Source: Nephrocerus scutellatus (Eukaryota > Arthropoda > Insecta > Diptera > Pipunculidae). Taken from it: a stretch of DNA of 64,000 bases. The notes beneath the pieces were generated by a model, which worked only from the letters and a program-made list of their open reading frames with translations, was not told where the DNA came from and searched no databases. The position numbers and the translations under genes are program-made. Positions 55,980-64,000 of this stretch are shown here, piece after piece (the first letter of the stretch is position 1; every line of letters starts with the position of its first letter). Location: the NCBI GenBank assembly GCA_947095585.1, contig OX352762.1:114854930-114918929 (forward strand), read 5' to 3'.

Positions 55980-56695
55980 TGACGAGCTAAATTGGTCTGA
56001 ATATGCAAGACGAAGACCTAGATCAAGACTATGTCTTCAAAGACTGCAGGACTCCGTCAAAAACAAGCACAAAAGCGACTAAGTTGCGTCAATGCTCAGT
56101 TGATCGTATTCGGTCCGCTAATTGGGCTGTGCAACGCTTGGAAGAAAGTGAGCATTTTTACCTAAAATTTTGGGCTCAGAAAATCCATACGTAACCATGA
56201 AAAGGGCGATGCATTCACAACGGATTACTGTTTGGTATGGATTTTGGACCGGCGGCATCATTGGTCCATTTTTTGTTGAAAACGAGCAAGGAGCCGCCCT
56301 TATAATCAATGGGGAGCGTTACAGACCCATGATAAACGAGTTTTTGTTACCCAGAACTTCAGGGATCAAATAATCAGCCGTTACGGAGATGTCAATTGGC
56401 CAACACGCAAGTGTGGGGAGCCGTTAAGGAAAAGTGTTACGCTAACCATCCAGAGACTATCCAAGACTTGAAAGATCAAATCAAAGTTGCCATTGATGAG
56501 ATAGGAGCCCACACAAACGAAAATGTTCTGAAAAATGGGGTTTGCCGTGGAATTCATTTGAATGATATTGTGCTCCATACTTAATGGCAATGTATACTCT
56601 TTTTAATTAAACAAACCTCTTTGAAAAATATTCATTCGTTTAGAGCCAAATTCAATTGCAACCGTTAGATGGGCCACCCTTTATAAGAGTACACC
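55980..56695 (+). pseudogene. Mariner-type transposase, C-terminal relic
   Basis: Frames change three times. About 56175-56345 reads SENPYVTMKRAMHSQRITVW then YGFWTGGIIGPFFVENEQGA and RYRPMINEFLLP, which is the region around the second half of the catalytic domain. The segment with the second catalytic aspartate is largely deleted (56345-56400). About 56405-56580 is the C-terminus, QVWGAVKEKCYANHPETIQD and then NDIVLHT, ending in TAA at 56581. The sequence after it ends AGATGGGCCACCC near 56685, a plausible right terminal repeat, but no matching left end is visible. Confidence 0.75.
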
Positions 56696-58729
56696 ATCAA
56701 GAAGGTTGTAGGTTTAAGTAACATAAGGGAACTTGTCATCAAAAATCAATCTTATTTAACACTTGAGATGAGGTAGACGTTGTAATGACGAAAAGAATGG
56801 CGGAAACAAGAGGAACAAAGCCATACTTCTAAAAGTATTCTGCTTATGTTTTTTTATTTCGAAGATATGGTATTTCATTTTAATACGAAAACAAAACCTA
56901 ACACAGAAAAATATCGTAAGTAAAGTGCTTTGAAACGACAGAAGTTAAAACGTTTCGCCGGTCTGCCTGCTGACAGTCGTCAGATTGAAATAAAACAACA
57001 AACAAACAAACGGGTTAAATTCAAGATGTTATTAGTTCGTCAGAAAGTCGGGTCTCTACATTTGCAACAAATCAAAATCTATCCGAAAACTTACAAATAT
57101 TTTATATCATAATAACTATGTATTCGAAAAATGTCTCTATCGTCTATTTAATTGCACATTTCAATCCACCGTACAATGCGATGCGCATATATGTAATTTT
57201 AGATCACTAACTAACGACTTGGTCTAGATCCGCGGTCGGTCGATGCGCCCGCAGAACGGGACATCAGCATACGGTACCCATGCACTTTCATTACAAATCA
57301 GAAAATACTGCACCTCACCTTTTTTGAACGAGAAACCCACAGAGAAACTCCATATTCCTTTCCCTTCCTTTCACCATTCCTTTCCACATTGTATCCATCC
57401 AACGGTACGGTTTCATTGTGTTTTTCCTCTTTTCTGCTTTATTATATCTTTATTTACCATTTGTATGCCGGCATTAGGCAGCCGTTCGCTATTTTCCCCC
57501 ATTCGTAGATACTTAGATACTTAGGTTCAGATACTAGCGAACAGTACAGTACAGAACAAAAAAATAAAAGTAATGGAAAAAAGAGGGAAAATTGCAACCA
57601 AAGTCTGCAAAGAATTGTTGCCTTGGAGTTTGATGATGGCGATGACTCTTCTGACTGAAATTGTTATTGCGCGCACATGCTGCGAGTTGCGCGTTACGAT
57701 TTGCGACCGAAGCTAGAAACAAATCTAGCTGTGCTTTATGATTTCACAGTTCTCTTGTTCGTTCGTTCTACCCTTTAGGCAAGTACCAGCATGCATACAT
57801 ATTTTATGCGGCAGCCATACTTAGCGACTAGTCTGGATGCAATAAAAATCTCTAAAAGCTGCATACAACGAATCGGCGGCATGGACAAACTCAGCGCTTT
57901 TTAATTTAGGACAGCACACAGCCAACACGAACTGGCTATCGGACGGATGGGTCAAAAGCGACAGAATAAAACAAAAACAATAAAAAAAAGCTAACAAAAA
58001 ACTAAGTAAAAATGTGTTTTCCTCTTGGGAACATTGGATTGTTACCAATCCAATAACAGCCACGAAGCGACCGATCATTTATGTGTATCTAAAATGTGTA
58101 TATAAAATGATTAACATTTTAAAACTGCACATATACACTGTGTAGATACATCCATACATATGCAGACGGCCGACTTGGTAGCAGCTCTATAGTCGGTCCC
58201 AAATTGACTACAATTTGTAACGTTTTGCTTCTGCTTCTACTATCGCGCTTTCCGTCCGTCTATCTATCTATCCATTCATACAACCAACCGAGACAACCAT
58301 TACCCAATTGAACGAGAAGCGGAAAACTATTTTCTTCCGTTCATTCGATTGTCCCTGTTGTCGGGGGACTTTGGTCCAGAAAGTACAATAAAATGCATGT
58401 TCGGGAGCTAGATTTTATTTTGTATCTGTCGCATAGTTATGTCATTGCTGGGACACGGGTTTGTATCGAAATATAAGAGGGGCAAATGTCCGAGGAAGAC
58501 AGGAATGATTATTAGATGTGAAGGTTGTCATCACAGTCGACGTCGATGCAAACATGTGGAGGAGAATTGTAAGAGCGTTAGTTATACGCGACAGTTTCCA
58601 TCAATGAAATTCTCCCACAAACAATGAGCGTACAAATTTAATGTCAACCTGATCGTCTGGCATTATTGACTTTTTTTTCAATTGTATTTATTCATCAATT
58701 GTATATATATGTATTTATTGTATTTTTCA
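56696..58729. other. Non-coding stretch, nothing recognised
   Basis: Includes CT-rich and ATTC/TATC tetranucleotide patches near 57300-57430 and 58250-58280. No coding region supported. Confidence 0.4.
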
Positions 58730-59140
58730 GCCATCTACGTCGTGCGAAAAGTGGTTAAAAAAGACCTAAAAAAACAGGAAAATGGCGCAATATCAAACCA
58801 TCACACGTTTCGTTTCACACGCCAAACGTGACACGCGTCATTCGTGGAATATAAAAAATGCTATTTTGGACTTAGATACGCACAAATTTTCAACTCTCTA
58901 GGTCGTGTGGAAGGTGGTTAAAAAGGACCTCAACAAAGCCGAAAAAAAATTTCAACCCATCAAACACGTCACACGTCATACTCGGAATATAAAAAATGTG
59001 TTTTTGGACTTAGACCCTCACAAAATTTCAGCTCTCTAAGTAGTGTGGAAGGTGGTTAAAAAGGAACTCAAAGTGGTCGAAAATACAGACAAAAAGGAAT
59101 CAAGCCAAGTTAAAGAAAAGTTTTTAAAAATACTACAATG
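58730..59140 (+). repeat. Rep-A repeat, copy 5
   Basis: Three successive GTCGTGTGGAAGGTGGTTAA-type words at about 58738, 58901 and 59041 define units of about 140-165 bp. It ends in AAGTGGTCGAAAATACAGAC and AAGTTTTTAAAAA, the same right edge as copy 2. A LINE fragment starts within 10 bp. Confidence 0.75.
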
Positions 59141-59144
59141 TCCG

Positions 59145-60330
59145 AAAAAATGTTTGGTCATTCGTGAAAAGAATCAAAAATACTGCCTCGTCGTCGACAT
59201 TACTAATACAGCTCATTTATAATGATATTCCAGTTGTCAACACTAAAGACAAAGCAAATCTGTTGCACTCGATATTTCTAAGGCATTTGACAAAGTTTAA
59301 CATCAAGCTCGTTTGTCTAAAATGCGTCTTATGGAGTCTAACTGGACTAGAAGCTATCTTTTTGACCGCTCCATTCAAGTTGTATTAGACGGCTTCAAGT
59401 CTAAAGTACATTATTTAAATACTGGCGTTCCCCAGGGCTCTGTTTTGTCCCGACACTCTTTCTCTTTTTTATTAATGATCTCCTATCTGTGACTTCTAAT
59501 CCAATTCACTCTGTCGCTGACGCCAGCCCTCTCAGCTTCTCATTTAAGTTTGAGGAACGTCCCTCCACTTCTCATGTGGAACTCAAACAATTCTAAATAC
59601 ATTAAATTATAACAAAATGAGAAGAAAACAGTCGAGTAGAATTTAACGCTTCAAAAACCCAATCGTCTGTCCTGTCCTGTCGTCTAAACGAATCCTAAAT
59701 TCCATGCCATTATCAATGAATGGCACTTTCATCGAGGAAACTTAAAAACTAGCAATTCTCGGTATGTGCATTAACGATAAGCTTCGTTGGAGTGACCACA
59801 TATTTACTGTCGCCAAAAATACTGCGAGATGTTAAGGTTTTCTAACCCGGTGCAAGAAATATTTAACTCCCTCTGATATGGCTACTATTTACAAGGCTTT
59901 CAGTCACACTAAACTTAGTCCAATTGTCTGGTGCGCCTTAAACTACCTTGCATCAGCTAGATAGAATACAAAACCGTGCGATAAAACTTATCGGTGACGC
60001 AAAATTGTTACTGTGCTTGTCATTGTGCATGTCACTGTTTTATCGCTTCTTCCACCAGCGGTGCTCAAGGGAAATAGTCAGCTGCATGCCACATCTCCTT
60101 GCATTCAACCGCAATACTCGTGGCGCTCTAATTGCTCATCAGTTTACCCTCAGCTCATCTTAGGACGCACAGTTATGTTCAGGGATTCGTTCTTCAGCCG
60201 TACAATACGTAAGTGAAATGCTCTGTCAAGCTCATGGGACATGTCCTCTTTTCTCCTCTTTTTCCTTAACGCACACGCATATTGCCGAGCTTATAAGGGT
60301 GCAAACCAAAACAAAAAAACAAAAACAAAA
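59145..60330 (+). pseudogene. LINE RT pseudogene of the SKAFD type
   Basis: About 59240-59480 reads VALDISKAFDK, then WTRSYLFDRSIQVVLDGFKS and YLNTGVPQGSVLS. About 59520-59560 is a degraded SVADASPLSFSFKFEERPS, so the catalytic box has been altered. Later blocks include RVEFNASKTQSS and, near 59945-59995, LHQLDRIQNRAIKLIGDAK. The end (60270-60330) has an A-rich CAAAAAAACAAAAACAAAA tail. Stops and frameshifts are spread along it. Wording is close to the minus-strand piece at 47350-47700, so both probably belong to one family. Confidence 0.75.
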
Positions 60331-62952
60331 TTCATAATGAAATAAATCTCAAATTTTGAGATTTTCTTGATTTGGATGTTAATTCATTTTCGGATTTTCG
60401 GAGTTATTTCTTGGGATTTATTTCATTTGAGATTTTTTTCATGGAGATAAAATGGACATGAAACTATTCGAAAGTATAGTTACATTTAAAGATATGTGTT
60501 TTTTATGAATTCTTACCATTAACCTACTGACATCTCTACAGAATATTCTCAGTAATCTAAGCAAGCACAGAAATATTTCCGTATTAAAAAATTAAAAGTA
60601 AATAGATAACCCAAACAAGGACACACAACAAGAGCCTTAAGGATAAAGAATCTTCGTTTATTTTAATCAAAGATATTTTGCATTTTTTGTTTTCCGGATA
60701 AACCAACGACAGTCCGCAGCCTAAATGATCGCAATCTATTAAGTGTCTGGCGCATGAATGAATGAAGATTTATTAATCCAATTAAAATTATGTGCACAAG
60801 AGTGCACATTGAGTGCCGCCATCGACAGAAGCTATCCCAAAGACCTTAAACTACTTAATTGTCGCATTCAGCAATTTATAACTGTGTGGGGTGGTAGTTT
60901 GAAGTACGTGGTATGCTGCAGCAATTAAAACGACAATTGTGCAGGACGGAGATCCGCCAAACTCATACAAAAATCCACGACCACGTCAACAGAGCTCCAT
61001 AAGCAATCATGCTCCACATAATATACATACAGCGTGGAATTCATTCTTAACGCCTTTTCGAAGAATACACTCAAACTCACACAACACACACACTTCTTAT
61101 TTTTAAGAATGCGACGACCAAGAATTACTACAATTATTATCGAATGGGAAAAAAATCGAAAGCCCACACCATCTTCGCCAATGACCATTTTATCTCTTGA
61201 CAATTCGCATTTATTTCGCAAAAGTCAATTAACTCGTGCGTTGGAATTCCACTGTACATACACTGCAGTATCTGTGTGCATATGGTAGGGGTATGCTGGG
61301 TGATGTGGATTCTAGTGATCAGAGTAAGTCAGCCAGACAGTTAGTCAGTCAGTTAGTCAGTCAATTATTATTTTTCCTCTTGTGTGGCTCTCTCTGTATG
61401 TATGTGCATTTGAATTTATTCTTTTAATTTTGTGTGAACGATCAGGCGGGCGAGCTTCTATAAGCTTCGAGCATCGAGCAGATGCACAAATAAATCAGAG
61501 CCGAATGAAGAAAGAAAATCTCTTTATAGTTCAATAAAAGTAAATAACTCCGTCAGAAGGACTGCGAGATATACAATCATCGATTGTATCGTCGCAGTCC
61601 GAGCGGCAGCAGCATTGTATATGGAGTATAGCTATACAAGATAATAAATCTCAATAAAAAAAACATTCAAAATAGTATAAAAACACATACATACTCGTAT
61701 ATACATGTGCTAGATACTCATAGAATAAACGTATTTAGCTGTATCCGTACGATTGCATTCATTCGTTATTTAGATTGCTTTTGTTCGTTCAATGAACTAA
61801 AAAAGTAAATAGATTTGTTTTGCTGTGGTTTCTATATTGTGATATTGTTCTTCTTGTTCGTCGTAGTGCATAAATTTTCTACTGGTATGACTCTTGCATT
61901 GCATTGCTCGCTCATTCAGTCATTCATTCATTCATGCATTCATTTATATTATAAGTCAAGCATAACTCGGCGCTACGGCAATATTGTAGCAGGTTTGAGG
62001 TTTGAAAATTGCCCACATACTGTCTCGACACGGTTACAACAACGATTATGCAAGAATTTAGATTGTTCGAGTTCACCTAGTTTAGCTATGTATCTCACTA
62101 TCTACTGATTTGATTATGTTTATCGGAAGTTGAACTGCAAATGAAGACATAATTCATGCAATACACTGCAGTCAACTGTTAAAGTTACAAGTAGTCGCCG
62201 AGCTTATCTGGGTCATCTTTATTATATGAAGAGAAACAGTAGGAGAATATGGTACGTTGTATCTGGACTGGAACTTTCAGTTATTTCTCCTTAAATAGCA
62301 TATAGAAGTTAAGTATCCTACTATTATTTATAGTAATTTAATAAGATGATGTTCCTTGCATAAAACTAACTTCACCCTAAGCAAAGAATTGCATTTATTT
62401 AAAACATCTTTATCTCTATTTAACATTTTGCTGATTTCCATTTATTTACCAAGAGAACATTATGTTTCTAAGACTATTACATTTGTAATAACTTAATAAC
62501 ATCTATATTAGCTTAAACTAGTTAGTTAATCTACGTTGATTTTCACTACATTCTGTATCTTTTTTTCTTAAATCTAACCGTATTTTAATAATTTATAATT
62601 TTTTTTATAATTCCAACTTAGAGAATGAGTTAGACACACCCAGTTCAACAGCGCTGCTATCAAGCCAACGCTATAAAACTTCATACGTTCGGCTAACGCC
62701 CACCATCATCCCTAACGCAGGGTTAAATATCGGTCGCACTCCAGTCAAACCATATGATGTAGTCAGCACAAGCAATAGTTGCATCCTTATGTTGAAGAGG
62801 ATTGGTGCCGTTACTGTACCCTGTGGCAGACCGTTAACGAATTGAATTTAATATTTTATGGGTCGTATTTTTTTATCTGTTTCCAAAAATTTCTTCCCGT
62901 ATACCATTGATACAATCTTTTGAATAAATGATATGGGAACTCTAATCTATAG
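60331..62952. other. Non-coding stretch, nothing recognised
   Basis: Contains AGTC/CAGT tetranucleotide repeats (61330-61370), an ATTC run (61917-61943) and the hairpin listed at 61559. No gene is recognised. Confidence 0.4.
61559..61600. repeat. Perfect-stem hairpin
   Basis: GGACTGCGA pairs exactly with TCGCAGTCC, and inside it ATACAATC pairs with GATTGTAT around a 3-nt loop; a 3/2-nt internal loop separates the two stems. Seventeen pairs in 42 nt. No function is evident. Confidence 0.7.
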
Positions 62953-63060
62953 GTATATATATATATATATATAAATCAATTGCCATTCGTTAGTCTCGTA
63001 AAAACTTGAGAACGGCTCGACCGGTTTGGATATTTTTTTTTGTTTTGCTCGCCTCAATAC
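62953..63060. repeat. TA microsatellite with a transposon-tail-like segment
   Basis: TA run at 62953-62973, followed by GAGAACGGCTCGACCGGTTT, a phrase seen in many insect interspersed repeats. Arrangement resembles 1205-1335. Confidence 0.4.
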
Positions 63061-63099
63061 TGGAGTGGTTTAGGAATTTGAAAATTCAGAAAACCTACT

Positions 63100-63786
63100 A
63101 ATTCAGAATCTACAGTGAAGCCTTGTCTTGGATGAAGATAAACGTCATATCCGTTAAGGATATCCGTATATTCTCGGATAGCCAAGCTACACTAAAATCC
63201 TTGGAACCAATCTCCATAAATATAATTTTACCCCTTAACGGCCGATCATCTCTCGTGGAGATGGCGGAGCAGTTCAATATCCACCTGTGTTGGGTGCCGG
63301 GGTACAGAGACATTCCAGGAAACTGTATCACCGGCGAACTCGCCAAGCAAGGAACTACACTTCCCTTCTTAAATTCTTGTTAAAGCGGGATGCTAATGTA
63401 AAAACTAACTGTAGGTGGTCAAACGGTACAACTTGCATAGCGACAAAGCAAAACTGGCCCAAGCTGGATCCGAAACGCTCCAAGTGTTTGATCTCTCAAA
63501 ACAGATCGCACATCTGTGCTATTGTAGGTGCCATCACTGGACAATGTTTCATAGGCAGGCATGCAGCAAGACTTGGAGTCTTTTCGAATGACTTATGCAG
63601 AAGCTGCATGGATGAGGAGGAGGAGGAGACCATCGTCTATCTTCTCTGTACTTGTCCAGCACTTCAAACGAAGCTCTAATTGGTTCTTCGAGCAGGTGGA
63701 TCGAAATTTTTCCTGATCCGTGTGGTATCACAATGGACCATTACTAGTATGGCAGTTTCACTGACAGCCACCCTAACCTAACCTAT
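63100..63786 (+). pseudogene. LINE RNase H and C-terminal fragment
   Basis: About 63140-63360 is the second half of an RNase H domain: KDIRIFSDSQATLKSLEPIS with a catalytic aspartate, then HLCWVPGYRDIPGN and ELAKQGTT. After a frame change, about 63415-63670 is the downstream region: ISQNRSHICAIVGAITGQC, then LCRSCMDEEEEETIVYLLCT, a C-X2-C...C-X-C cluster typical of jockey/I/R1-type LINEs. The stop is near 63678, and a 3' tail ends in CCTAACCTAACCTA at 63772-63785. Confidence 0.78.
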
Positions 63787-64000
63787 ATGGTGAAGACTCT
63801 GTCCATCATGATCTTTTTAATCCTTAAAACAAGATCATGAAGAGCAGACTCACAGGATCTCCGTAATTTATGTTTAAGGAACTTCTTCTGAGTACATTCG
63901 ACCTAATATACGTCTCGACCAAGCGTTCATTTCAACACAAACGAGGAAAGACTCAATGGTATGAAGCTTTTTCCTGATGAATAGCCAGGTTTCATGATAA
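63787..64000 (-). pseudogene. LINE RT fragment running off the window
   Basis: On the minus strand it reads FIPLSLSSFVLK, then after a break SCESALHDLVLRIKKIMMDR. These are the RT fingers blocks that are also seen, in diverged form, at 2260-2415. Stops are present. The rest lies in both directions outside recognisable sequence or beyond position 64000. Confidence 0.6.

Noticed and set aside
56003..56590. Three separate small genes
   Set aside because: They are successive frames of one decayed mariner-type transposase.

Overview
The window looks like a stretch of a large, AT-rich insect nuclear genome, most likely a dipteran. It holds a gag-pol-env errantivirus, several clades of LINE fragments, IS630/Tc1/mariner transposase relics and a tRNA-derived SINE. 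A tephritid-type fly would fit, but the species cannot be fixed from the sequence alone. I found no host protein-coding exon, tRNA or rRNA gene. Outside the errantivirus, every recognisable coding segment is a transposon relic broken by stops and frameshifts.

The main object is a complete endogenous retrovirus of the Ty3/gypsy errantivirus type at 2775-11950, on the minus strand. It has a 4-bp CAGG target duplication and two LTRs that are identical over their 504 shared bases. It also has a tRNA-Leu-type primer binding site, a polypurine tract, and open gag, pol and env frames. A textbook -1 frameshift signal joins gag to pol: slippery GGGAAAC, an 8-nt spacer, then a stem-loop. Pol begins with 44 perfect copies of a hexamer that encode a glutamine/asparagine tract. 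The provirus sits inside the reverse-transcriptase region of an older LOA/Bilbo-like LINE on the plus strand (about 2230-2774 continuing at 11955-13290). A second, internally deleted copy of that LINE at 32055-33745 shows what the empty site looks like.

The rest of the window is layered repeat debris. LINE fragments lie at about 16140-17160 (RTE-like), 22600-24625 (jockey-like), 29650-30080, 31787-31905, 35546-36860, 42205-42505, 42712-43870, 46880-47700, 51700-52860, 59145-60330 and 63100-64000. Mariner-type relics lie at about 815-1200, 24695-25003, 29325-29400, 48146-49010 and 55980-56695. Four copies of one tRNA-derived SINE occur at about 22255 (minus), 26666, 26989 and 50569. Three further repeat families, here called Rep-A, Rep-B and Rep-C, recur at several sites and have no coding capacity. 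There are also minisatellites, including a pair in inverted orientation near 53 kb, and several perfect hairpins.

The only set of genes acting together is that of the provirus. Gag and Gag-Pol would form the particle, protease, reverse transcriptase, RNase H and integrase would carry out replication and insertion, and Env would provide a membrane-fusion glycoprotein. Everything else is best read as the repeat-rich intergenic or intronic background it landed in.
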